From positions 1 to 64,000 of the forward strand of contig CADFJN010000005.1 of assembly GCA_902834555.1 (NCBI GenBank): a DNA stretch of 64,000 nucleotides, read 5' to 3'. Position 1 is the stretch's first letter. Each line of letters begins with the position of its first letter. Below, in pieces: positions 56,098-63,919 of the stretch. Made by a program: the position numbers and the translations under genes. The notes beneath the pieces were generated by a model that was not told the origin of the DNA, did not search any database, and saw nothing but the letters and a program-made list of their open reading frames with translations. The DNA comes from Atopobiaceae bacterium. Lineage in GTDB: Bacteria > Actinomycetota > Coriobacteriia > Coriobacteriales > Atopobiaceae.

Positions 56098-56442
56098 ATG
56101 AACGAGGCCTGCTCGAGGGACCTTCTCGACGAGTATCTTGCTAACGATGACGTGGTCTATGACGCTACGCAGATTTTCGATGCACTGTCTGACCTCACGC
56201 GCTTCCGCATTCTGGGAGCGCTTTCGCTGGGCGAGAAGAGCGTCTCCGATCTTGAGGAAATTTGTTCCGTCTCGCAGTCGGCTATATCGCATCAGCTTCG
56301 GCTGCTGCGCGATCGCGGGCTGGTGACGGCTCGCCGCGACGGGCGCCGGGTGATTTACTCGCTGGCAGACGAGCACGTGACCACGCTCATCTCGGTTGGC
56401 CTTCTGCATGCTGCCGAGCCGGTGCGTACCGGCGAGGAGTAG
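56098..56442 (+). CDS. ArsR/SmtB-family metal-sensing repressor
   Basis: A 114-residue winged-helix dimer. The recognition helix region is SVSQSAISHQLRLLRDRGLV. The last helix has D91-x-H93-x10-H104-x2-E107, exactly the alpha-5 zinc-site spacing of SmtB/CzrA, which points to Zn(II), Co(II) or Ni(II) sensing. The alpha-3 ELCVCD motif of Cd/As/Pb sensors is absent. A GGGGGAGG site precedes the ATG. The likely target is the operator before the P-type ATPase 350 nt downstream. Confidence 0.9.
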   Translation: MNEACSRDLLDEYLANDDVVYDATQIFDALSDLTRFRILGALSLGEKSVSDLEEICSVSQSAISHQLRLLRDRGLVTARRDGRRVIYSLADEHVTTLISVGLLHAAEPVRTGEE

Positions 56443-56574
56443 GTCTCGGGGCTGTCCCCCTGCGCCTTCCTCAACACATCACATCGTTCTCTATCGGAAT
56501 CTGAGAATGGCGCTTCATCTGAACTGGGCAAATGCTAGGCTGGCTTATCAAAAACCGATAAAAACGAGAATGGG

Positions 56575-56708
56575 GCGGACTCTGCCGTCCGCAGCAGCTT
56601 GGTTTTGAGATAGGGGCTAATGTCGGCTCCATTTATTGCGCGAAAATCCTTGATGAGAAGGTAACCAACTGCGTAGATACAGTTTTGGCGAGAAATAACG
56701 CGCAATAA
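56575..56708. repeat. Intergenic inverted repeats between the SmtB-like gene and the ATPase
   Basis: GCGGAC-N6-GTCCGC forms a hairpin at 56575-56592. TTATTGCGCG (56633-56642) and CGCGCAATAA (56699-56708) are perfect inverted copies 56 nt apart. A 66-codon minus-strand open frame crosses the region but lacks a ribosome-binding site and family similarity. The stretch is AT-richer than its surroundings and may be a decayed insertion. Confidence 0.4.
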
Positions 56709-56772
56709 CAGGGAGCAGCAGGGGACAGAAATCAACTAGCACCAAGGATGCGGCCAGGCGTAGGGGCCTCCG

Positions 56773-56828
56773 TTGACCAGGGGATACTAACGTGGTACTG
56801 TTCGTATGAACACGTGCTCATGTGTTCA
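56773..56828 (+). promoter_or_regulatory. Metal-regulated promoter and operator of the P-type ATPase gene
   Basis: TTGACC (56773-56778), a 17-bp spacer and TACTGT (56796-56801) predict a start near 56808. Overlapping it is TGAACAC-N8-GTGTTCA (56807-56828), a perfect inverted repeat of the TGAA/TTCA type bound by SmtB/CzrA repressors. Occupancy would block transcription initiation until metal binds the repressor. Confidence 0.75.
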
Positions 56829-56881
56829 CGAGATTGGACGCCTGAGCGCCTAGGTATACGGCTGAACCAACGGAGGACACG

Positions 56882-58894
56882 ATGTCTTGCTCATGCTGCC
56901 ACCACGAGGATGATGATAAGGACGAGAAGGCCGCCTGCGCTACCTGCGCAGATGCCAATGAGGAGACGCTCGAAGGCGAGGGTGACGACGGCGACGAGGA
57001 GGATGACGATGATGACGAGGACCCCGCGGTCCTCAAGCGTCGCATTATCGTTGCCGCCGCTCTTCTCGTCGCGGCGGTCATGGTCCAGCGCCTGACGAAC
57101 CTGCCACTCTGGGCGCAGATGCTTATCTACCTGCCGTCCTACGTGGTGGCGGGAGGAACCGTTGTCGCCGAGGCCGTCGAGTCCGTGGCGCATGGGCGCC
57201 CCTTCGACGAGGACTTTCTCATGTCCATCGCAACGATTGGAGCCCTGCTCATTGGCTTTGTGCCCGGCGGTGAGCCTCAGTTTGCCGAGGCCGTCTTTGT
57301 GATGCTCTTCTTCCAGGTAGGCGAGCTCTTTGAGGGCATCGCCGAGGGCAACTCCAAGCGCTCGATCAAGGAGCTCCTGGACATCCGCCCCGACACCGCA
57401 AACGTAGAGCGCAACGGCGAGGTTGCCGTTGTAGACCCCAACACGGTGCAGGTGGGGGAGGTCATCCTGGTAAAGCCCGGCGAGAAGGTCCCTCTCGACG
57501 GAACCGTGATAGAGGGCGCCTCGAGTCTCGACACTCGCGCCATTACCGGCGAGTCCGTGCCGCGCCCAATCAAACCTGGCGAGGCAGCGTTCTCTGGCTG
57601 CGTGAACTTGTCCGGCGTGATTCGCCTGCGCGTGACCAAGGCCTTTGGAGAGTCCACGGCAAGCAAGATCATTGACATGGTCAAGAACGCCGGCTCCAAC
57701 AAGTCCCACTCGGAGAAGTTCATCAAGCGCTTTGCCAAGATCTACACGCCCATCCTGGTTTACCTTGCCATCGCCGTGGCGGTTCTCCCCCCGCTCGTCT
57801 CGGGTGACTTTGCCGCTAGCTTTGCCAAGTGGCTTCTGCGCGCCCTCACCTTCCTCGTGGTCTCGTGCCCATGTGCGCTGGTCCTCTCGGTACCTCTTAC
57901 GTTCTTTGGGGGCATCGGCAACGCCTCAAAGCACGGCATCCTCGTGAAGGGGTCGAACTATCTCGAGGCGCTGGCAAATGCCCAGATCGTCGTCTTCGAC
58001 AAGACGGGCACGCTCACCAAGGGCGTTTTCAAGGTCACTACGGTCCATCCGTCGCGCCTGAGCGAGGAGCAGCTCCTCCACCTTGCCGCCCACGTGGAGC
58101 ACAACTCGACGCATCCCATCGCGGCTGCGCTTCGCGACGCCTACCCCAGCGACCACGACGGGTGCACCGTGTCGGACGTGACCGAGGAGGCCGGCCACGG
58201 CGTGCTTGCCACGGTCAACGGCCACAGGGTTGCGGTGGGCAACAACCGCCTGATGGAGGAGGTAGGTGCTACCTGGCAGGGCTGCCACACTGCCGGAGGC
58301 ACCGTGGTGCACGTGGCCGTGGACGGCGAGTACGCGGGCCATATCCACATCTCCGACGAGGTAAAGGATGACTCGCGCGAGGCGATTTCCAGCATCAAGG
58401 CCGAGGGTGTCCGCCGCTGCGTGATGCTCACAGGCGACCACGAGGCGAGCGCGGCAAGCGTTGCCCGCGAGATTGGGCTTGACGAGTACCATGCGGAGCT
58501 TCTCCCCGCAGACAAGGTCGAACAGGTCGAGCGCCTCCTGGGCGAGCGCGAGGGCAACGCGACGCTCGCCTTTGTTGGCGACGGCATCAACGACGCACCG
58601 GTCCTCGCCCGTGCGGATGTGGGAATTGCCATGGGTGCCATGGGCTCGGACGCCGCCATCGAAGCCGCCGACGTGGTTCTCATGGACGACAAGCCCTCCA
58701 AGATCGCTGTGGCCATCCGCATTGCCCGCCGCACCATCCGCATTGCCCGGCAGAACATTGTCTTTGCCATTGCGGTGAAGGTCGCGATTCTCTGCCTGGC
58801 CGTGGTTGGTCTCGCCCCCATGTGGCTCGCCGTCTTTGGCGACGTTGGCGTCATGGTTCTCTGCGTCCTCAACGCCACGCGCGTGCTGCGCTAG
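56882..58894 (+). CDS. P1B-type heavy-metal exporting ATPase (Zn/Cd/Pb class)
   Basis: A 670-residue membrane ATPase exporting divalent metals. The metal-transport motif is CPC (C329, C331), the phosphorylated Asp is in DKTGTLT (D373), and GDGINDAPVL is the hinge. Lys in the seventh helix and Asp in the FGDVG of the last helix match the ZntA-type P1B-2 signature. Instead of an HMA domain the N-terminus has a Cys/His-rich MSCSCCHHEDDD, CATC and a long Asp/Glu run, a plausible metal-binding tail. GGAGG precedes the ATG. The operator upstream and the SmtB-like gene support zinc or cadmium control. Confidence 0.94.
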   Translation: MSCSCCHHEDDDKDEKAACATCADANEETLEGEGDDGDEEDDDDDEDPAVLKRRIIVAAALLVAAVMVQRLTNLPLWAQMLIYLPSYVVAGGTVVAEAVESVAHGRPFDEDFLMSIATIGALLIGFVPGGEPQFAEAVFVMLFFQVGELFEGIAEGNSKRSIKELLDIRPDTANVERNGEVAVVDPNTVQVGEVILVKPGEKVPLDGTVIEGASSLDTRAITGESVPRPIKPGEAAFSGCVNLSGVIRLRVTKAFGESTASKIIDMVKNAGSNKSHSEKFIKRFAKIYTPILVYLAIAVAVLPPLVSGDFAASFAKWLLRALTFLVVSCPCALVLSVPLTFFGGIGNASKHGILVKGSNYLEALANAQIVVFDKTGTLTKGVFKVTTVHPSRLSEEQLLHLAAHVEHNSTHPIAAALRDAYPSDHDGCTVSDVTEEAGHGVLATVNGHRVAVGNNRLMEEVGATWQGCHTAGGTVVHVAVDGEYAGHIHISDEVKDDSREAISSIKAEGVRRCVMLTGDHEASAASVAREIGLDEYHAELLPADKVEQVERLLGEREGNATLAFVGDGINDAPVLARADVGIAMGAMGSDAAIEAADVVLMDDKPSKIAVAIRIARRTIRIARQNIVFAIAVKVAILCLAVVGLAPMWLAVFGDVGVMVLCVLNATRVLR

Positions 58895-59000
58895 TTTGGG
58901 CAACTGGAATTGTGGCGGCATTTCGCCTGGTCCCGTGGGATACTTACAGCGATGCCACGCGGGAGGATCGTGGCTGGACAAGTGCGAAAGGGAGACCGTC

Positions 59001-60110
59001 ATGAAGCTGTTGCGCGCGATGCGTGAGCCCCTGAAGTACGCCCAGGGCAAGGGTGCTCTGCTCAAGTTCAAGGATGAGATGGGCTACATGGGCAAGCGCT
59101 GGCTCTTCGTGTGCTCGAAGAGCGGCTACAAGGCCTGCCACGACCAGCTCGAGGAAAGCTTTGGTGACGCGGACGACTACCGTCGCTACGAGGTTTTTGG
59201 CGGCATCTCGAGCAAGGGCGAGATTGCCAAGATGAAGGCTATCGTCGAGGAGGACAACATCGATGCCGTGGTGGCCGTGGGCGGAGGCTCTGCCGTCGAC
59301 ACCGCCAAGGCAACGGCGTACTACACCGGCAAGCATGTGGTGATCATCCCCACCGTTGCCGCCACGGACGCACCCTGCACGGGCCTCTCGGTCATCTACA
59401 ACGATGACGGCAGCTTTGACAAGTACCTCTTCTATCCCACCAACCCCGATGCCGTCATGGTTGACTCCCAGGTCATCGCCAACGCCCCGGTGCGCTTCCT
59501 GGTCGCCGGCATGGGTGACGCACTGGGAACCTACTTCGAGGGCCGCGCATCCATCCGCACTGAGTCTCCCAGCCTCGAGGGCACGGGCATCACGCGTGCC
59601 GGCATGGCGCTCGCCAAGCTCTGCTACCAGACGCTGCGCGACTATGGCACCCAGGCGCTGACTGCGTGCGAGAAGCACGTGGTGACGCCTGCCCTGGACG
59701 CCATCATCGAGGCCAACGTTTACCTCTCCGGTGTTGGCGCAGATAACGTCAACTGCGCTGCGGCCCACTCCTTCTACAACGGCCTCACGTCGCTCGGCGG
59801 CCACAGCGTGCCCCATGGCAACTGTGTGGCCTTCGGCACCCTGGTGCAGCTTACGCTCGAAGGCGCAACGGAGGAGGAGTTTCTTGAGGTTCAGGAGTTC
59901 TGCCTCGAGGTCGGCCTGCCGGTCACGCTGAAGGAGCTGGGCGTCACCACCGACGACGAGATTCGCACCATCGCCAAGAATGCCTGCGTACCTGGCGAGA
60001 CGATCCACAACCTTGCCGGCGACGTTACGCCCGACGAGCTCTATGCGGCCATCGTGGCAACGGACGCCATCGGCAGGACCGTCCTTGGTCTGGACGACGA
60101 GGAGGAGTAA
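59001..60110 (+). CDS. gldA: Glycerol-dehydrogenase-like iron-containing alcohol dehydrogenase
   Basis: A 369-residue NAD-dependent polyol dehydrogenase of the GldA branch, expected to oxidise glycerol to dihydroxyacetone. Motifs are VAVGGGSAVDTAKA (nucleotide binding), TVAATDAPCTGLSVIY, GMGDALGTYFEG (metal Asp) and GHSVPHGNCVAFG (metal His). The ATG at 59001 follows AAAGGGAG; the frame extends back into the ATPase gene but without similarity. It is separate from the Fe-dehydrogenase at the window start and shares only the fold. A glycerol kinase or DHA kinase is not adjacent. Confidence 0.88.
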   Translation: MKLLRAMREPLKYAQGKGALLKFKDEMGYMGKRWLFVCSKSGYKACHDQLEESFGDADDYRRYEVFGGISSKGEIAKMKAIVEEDNIDAVVAVGGGSAVDTAKATAYYTGKHVVIIPTVAATDAPCTGLSVIYNDDGSFDKYLFYPTNPDAVMVDSQVIANAPVRFLVAGMGDALGTYFEGRASIRTESPSLEGTGITRAGMALAKLCYQTLRDYGTQALTACEKHVVTPALDAIIEANVYLSGVGADNVNCAAAHSFYNGLTSLGGHSVPHGNCVAFGTLVQLTLEGATEEEFLEVQEFCLEVGLPVTLKELGVTTDDEIRTIAKNACVPGETIHNLAGDVTPDELYAAIVATDAIGRTVLGLDDEEE

Positions 60111-60144
60111 CGGAAACGCTAGCTCCATCAACCGTTGCGGTGAT

Positions 60145-60180
60145 GGGCGGGGTGCCACGCAGGTGGCCCCCGCCCTTCTC
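60145..60180 (+). terminator. Terminator of gldA
   Basis: GGGCGGGG, GCCAC-GCAG-GTGGC and CCCCGCCC form a long stem with one bulge, followed by TTCTC. Confidence 0.75.
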
Positions 60181-60245
60181 GTGCCCAGGCGCCCCAGTTG
60201 CGTGTGCGTCACGTGAAGAAGGGATACGCCCGGTCCCGTGGCTTT

Positions 60246-60274
60246 TTGACAACTGCAGCGGGCGCGCGTAACGT
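60246..60274 (+). promoter_or_regulatory. Promoter of the str operon
   Basis: TTGACA, a 17-bp spacer and TAACGT. Start is predicted near 60281, giving a leader of about 80 nt that contains the CGTGTACACG palindrome before rpsL. Confidence 0.78.
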
Positions 60275-60362
60275 ATCACCTCGCGCCAATCCAGGGTGAC
60301 GGTGCTGCGCTGCCCTTAAGATTCGTGTACACGCACGTAGATAGGTATAGAAGGAGAGAACT

Positions 60363-60734
60363 TTGCCTACCATTAACCAGCTCGTCCGCCACAGCCGCGT
60401 GAGCGTCAAGGCCAAGTCCAAGAACGCCGCGCTCCAGCACAACCCCCAGAAGCGTGGCGTTTGCACCCGCGTCTTCACCACCACGCCCAAGAAGCCTAAC
60501 TCCGCCCTCCGCAAGGTCGCCCGCGTGCGCCTCGTGAACGGCATCGAGGTCACCGCCTACATCCCCGGCGAGGGCCACAACCTGCAGGAGCACTCCATCG
60601 TGCTCATCCGTGGTGGCCGTGTCCGTGACCTCCCTGGTGTCCGTTACAAGATCATCCGTGGCGCTTATGACTGCGCTGCCGTCCAGAACCGCAAGAAGGC
60701 CCGTTCCCGCTACGGCGCCAAGCGCGGCAAGTAA
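60363..60734 (+). CDS. rpsL: 30S ribosomal protein S12
   Basis: A 123-residue decoding-centre protein with a TTG start after GAAGGAG. The loop TTTPKKPNSALRK keeps the Lys at 43 (E. coli 42). The second drug-site loop reads GGRVRDLPGVRYK, so position 88 (E. coli 87) is Arg where most bacteria have Lys. In E. coli and Mycobacterium, Lys to Arg here gives streptomycin resistance. First gene of rpsL-rpsG-fusA-rpsJ. Confidence 0.98.
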   Translation: MPTINQLVRHSRVSVKAKSKNAALQHNPQKRGVCTRVFTTTPKKPNSALRKVARVRLVNGIEVTAYIPGEGHNLQEHSIVLIRGGRVRDLPGVRYKIIRGAYDCAAVQNRKKARSRYGAKRGK

Positions 60735-60779
60735 ACCATCACAAGCAACGCAAGCCAACTGTTCTAGGGAGATACAAAC

Positions 60780-61250
60780 ATGCCGCGTCGTGCAGCAGCA
60801 GTGCGTCGTGAGGTCCAGCCTGACGCCGTCTACAACAACCGCCTCGTGACCCAGCTCATCAACAAGGTCCTCCTCGATGGCAAGAAGGCCACCGCGGAGC
60901 GCATCGTCTACGGTGCCTTCAACATGGTCGCCGAGAAGACCGGCGAGGATCCCCTCTCCGTCTTCAAGAAGGCCATGGACAACATCCGTCCTACGCTCGA
61001 GGTCAAGCCTAAGCGCGTTGGTGGCGCCACCTACCAGGTGCCCATGGAGGTCAACTCCCGCCGTGCAACCACCCTGGCTATCCGCTGGCTCGTGACCTTC
61101 TCGCGCGCCCGCAAGGAGAAGACCATGGCCGAGCGTCTCGCCAACGAGATTATGGATGCCGCCAATGGCGTGGGCGCCTCCGTCAAGCGTCGCGAGGACC
61201 TCTATAAGATGGCCGAGGCCAACCGCGCGTTCTCTCACTACCGCTTCTAG
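60780..61250 (+). CDS. rpsG: 30S ribosomal protein S7
   Basis: A 156-residue primary 16S rRNA-binding protein of the 30S head. It shows MPRRAAAVRREVQPDAVYNNRLV at the start and the family RWLVTFSRARKEKTMAERLANEI segment. GGGAG precedes the ATG, 45 nt after rpsL. S7 is the usual feedback regulator of the str operon; the short rpsL-rpsG gap leaves little room for the E. coli-type site. Confidence 0.97.
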   Translation: MPRRAAAVRREVQPDAVYNNRLVTQLINKVLLDGKKATAERIVYGAFNMVAEKTGEDPLSVFKKAMDNIRPTLEVKPKRVGGATYQVPMEVNSRRATTLAIRWLVTFSRARKEKTMAERLANEIMDAANGVGASVKRREDLYKMAEANRAFSHYRF

Positions 61251-61266
61251 TTGGGGGTAGCAGTAT

Positions 61267-63363
61267 ATGGCACAGATGAAGTACAAGCTCGAAGACCTGC
61301 GAAACATCGGCATCATGGCCCACATCGATGCCGGTAAGACCACCACTACCGAGCGCATCCTCTACTACACCGGCAAGACCCACAAGATCGGTGAGGTCCA
61401 CGACGGTGCTGCCACCATGGACTGGATGGTCCAGGAGCAGGAGCGCGGCGTGACCATCACCTCTGCGGCCACCACGTGCTTCTGGAAGGATCACGTCATC
61501 CAGATCATCGACACCCCGGGCCACGTTGACTTCACGGCCGAGGTCGAGCGCTGCCTGCGCGTCCTTGACGGTGCCGTCGCCGTGTTCGACGCCGTCGCCG
61601 GCGTCCAGCCCCAGTCCGAGACCGTGTGGCGTCAGGCTGCAAAGTACAACGTCCCCCGCATCGCCCTCATCAACAAGTTCGACCGCGTGGGTGCGGACTT
61701 CTTCCACGCCATCGACACCATGAAGGAGCGCCTCTCTGCCCCCGCCGTGGCCGCGCAGATTCCCATGGGCTCCGAGTCCAACTTCTGGGGTCTCATCGAC
61801 CTGGTCACCATGACTGCGTGGGACTTCAAGGAAGACGCCAAGGGCATGATTTACCCCGAGCCCATGGATACCATCCCGGAGGAGTTTGCCGACCTCGCCC
61901 AGGAGAAGCGCGAGGAGCTGCTCGACGCAGCCTCCAACTTCTCTGACGACCTCATGGAGGCCGTCCTCGAGGAGCAGGACATCCCCGTCGACCTCCTCAA
62001 GGCCGCCATCCGCAAGGGCGTCATCGCCAACGAGCTCAACCCCGTCTTTGTGGGCTCCGCCTACAAGAACAAGGGCATCCAGGAGCTCCTCGACGCCGTC
62101 GTGGACTACCTGCCCAGCCCGCTTGACGTTCCCGAGATCGATGGCAAGAACCTCAAGGGTGAGCCCGAGGTCCGTCACGCGGATCCCAAGGAGCCCTTCT
62201 CGGCTCTGGCCTTCAAGATCATGACCGACCCGTACGTGGGCAAGCTCACCTACATCCGCGTGTACTCTGGTCAGGCGGAGGCAGGCTCCTATGTCTACAA
62301 CTCCGTCAAGGACAGCAAGGAGCGTCTGGGCCGCATCCTCGAGATGAACGCCAACGACCGTGTTGACCGTGAGGAGTGCTCTGCCGGCGACATCGTTGCC
62401 TGCGTTGGCCTCAAGAACACCCAGACCGGTGATACCCTCTGCGACGAGCACAAGCCCATCGTCCTCGAGTCCATCAAGTTCGCCGACCCCGTCATCGACG
62501 TTGCCGTTGAGCCCAAGACCAAGGCCGAGCAGGAGAAGATGTCCGTTGGTCTCGCCAAGCTGGCCGAGGAGGACCCGACCTTCCGCGTCCACACCGACCA
62601 GGAGACCGGCCAGACCATCATTGCCGGCATGGGCGAGCTTCACCTCGAGATCATCGTCGACCGCCTGCGCCGTGAGTTCAAGGTCGACTGCAACGTGGGC
62701 AAGCCGCAGGTCGCCTACCGCGAGACCGCTGGCCACGCCGTGCAGCACGCCGAGGGCAAGTTCGTCCGCCAGTCTGGTGGCCGCGGCCAGTATGGTCACG
62801 CGATCATCGACATGGAGCCCAACGAGGAGGGCAAGGGCTACGAGTTCGTCAACGCCATCGTCGGTGGCGTCGTGCCCAAGGAGTACATCCCCTCGATCGA
62901 CAAGGGCATCCAGGAGGCCCTGGAGAGCGGCGTCATCGCCGGCTACCCCGTGGTCGACATCAAGGTGACCCTCGTCGACGGCTCCTACCACGAGGTCGAC
63001 TCCTCCGAGGCCGCCTTCAAGATCGCCGGCTCCATGGCAATCAAGGACGCCCTCAAGAAGTCCGACCCGGTTCTTCTCGAGCCCATCGAGGAGGTCGAGG
63101 TTGAGACTCCCGAGCAGTACATGGGTGACGTCATGGGCAACCTGTCCTCTCGCCGCGGCAAGATCGAGGGCATGGAGGACCGCAAGGACACCAAGGTCAT
63201 CCGCGCCAAGGTGCCTCTGGGCGAGATGTTTGGCTACGCTACCGACCTCCGCTCCCAGACGCAGGGTCGCGCGAGCTACACCATGCAGTTCAGCGCTTAC
63301 GAGCCCGTTCCGAAGGCCGTCCGCGACGAGATCGTCGCCAAGGCCGGCGGCACCGCTTCCTAG
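61267..63363 (+). CDS. fusA: Elongation factor G
   Basis: A 698-residue translocase GTPase. The P-loop is MAHIDAGKTTTTERIL, switch II DTPGHVDFTAEVER, and NKFDRVGAD the guanine motif. All five domains are present, including domain IV around GQYGHAIIDMEP. A GGGGGT site lies before the ATG, 16 nt after rpsG. No tuf follows it, unlike the E. coli str operon. Confidence 0.97.
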   Translation: MAQMKYKLEDLRNIGIMAHIDAGKTTTTERILYYTGKTHKIGEVHDGAATMDWMVQEQERGVTITSAATTCFWKDHVIQIIDTPGHVDFTAEVERCLRVLDGAVAVFDAVAGVQPQSETVWRQAAKYNVPRIALINKFDRVGADFFHAIDTMKERLSAPAVAAQIPMGSESNFWGLIDLVTMTAWDFKEDAKGMIYPEPMDTIPEEFADLAQEKREELLDAASNFSDDLMEAVLEEQDIPVDLLKAAIRKGVIANELNPVFVGSAYKNKGIQELLDAVVDYLPSPLDVPEIDGKNLKGEPEVRHADPKEPFSALAFKIMTDPYVGKLTYIRVYSGQAEAGSYVYNSVKDSKERLGRILEMNANDRVDREECSAGDIVACVGLKNTQTGDTLCDEHKPIVLESIKFADPVIDVAVEPKTKAEQEKMSVGLAKLAEEDPTFRVHTDQETGQTIIAGMGELHLEIIVDRLRREFKVDCNVGKPQVAYRETAGHAVQHAEGKFVRQSGGRGQYGHAIIDMEPNEEGKGYEFVNAIVGGVVPKEYIPSIDKGIQEALESGVIAGYPVVDIKVTLVDGSYHEVDSSEAAFKIAGSMAIKDALKKSDPVLLEPIEEVEVETPEQYMGDVMGNLSSRRGKIEGMEDRKDTKVIRAKVPLGEMFGYATDLRSQTQGRASYTMQFSAYEPVPKAVRDEIVAKAGGTAS

Positions 63364-63403
63364 TTAACGACCACGAGCGATAGCTCATTTACGGAGGTTT
63401 ACA

Positions 63404-63712
63404 GTGTCAAGCCAGAAGATCAGGATTCGCCTCAAGGGCTACGATCACGAGGTCGTCGACCAGTCCGCCAAGCTCATCGTGGACACTGCCCAGAAGACGG
63501 GCGCCCGCGTTTCCGGCCCCATCCCCCTGCCCACCGAGCGCAACCTTTACACGGTCATCCGCTCGCCCCACAAGGACAAGGATTCCCGCGAGCAGTTTGA
63601 GATGCTCACCCACAAGCGCCTCATCGACATCCTCGACCCCAGCAGCTCCACCGTCGACTCGCTTATGCGTCTCGACCTTCCTGCGGGCGTGGACATCGAG
63701 ATCAAGCTCTAG
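63404..63712 (+). CDS. rpsJ: 30S ribosomal protein S10 (NusE)
   Basis: A 102-residue protein with a GTG start after ACGGAGG. It shows IRIRLKGYDHEVVDQSA and the loop GPIPLPTERNLYTVIRSPH. S10 also acts as the NusB/NusG partner in antitermination. It is followed directly by a terminator rather than by rplC, so here it ends the str transcript instead of leading the S10 operon. Confidence 0.97.
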   Translation: MSSQKIRIRLKGYDHEVVDQSAKLIVDTAQKTGARVSGPIPLPTERNLYTVIRSPHKDKDSREQFEMLTHKRLIDILDPSSSTVDSLMRLDLPAGVDIEIKL

Positions 63713-63735
63713 TCCAAGCAACCTAGCGCCTGAGA

Positions 63736-63769
63736 GGGACCCGTCTCTGCGAGGAGGCGGGTCCCTTTT
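63736..63769 (+). terminator. Rho-independent terminator of the str operon
   Basis: GGGACCCG pairs with CGGGTCCC around a partly paired CTC/GAG inner stem, followed by TTTTC. Confidence 0.85.
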
Positions 63770-63776
63770 CGTATGC

Positions 63777-63861
63777 GGGATTAGTTTGCCCGGCAATGGG
63801 ATTGAGTTGCCCGGCAATTTAATCCCACTTTCTTGTTTGTGGGATTGGTTTGCCCGGCAAT
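63777..63861. repeat. Three direct repeats GGGATT...GTTTGCCCGGCAAT
   Basis: Near-identical 21-nt units lie at 63777-63797, 63798-63818 and 63841-63861, each GGGATT followed by a variable base pair and TTGCCCGGCAAT. The first two are directly adjacent. Between units 2 and 3, AATCCCAC and GTGGGATT can form an 8-bp hairpin (63821-63848). They sit between the str terminator and the next gene. Confidence 0.75.
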
Positions 63862-63919
63862 TCGATTCCATAGGTACTGGTAGTATCTAGACTGTTGGTT
63901 CCCAAGGCTAGGGGGTTGC

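Noticed and set aside
63777..63861. CRISPR array
   Set aside because: Units are adjacent or 22 nt apart without unique spacers of constant length, and no cas genes are present.
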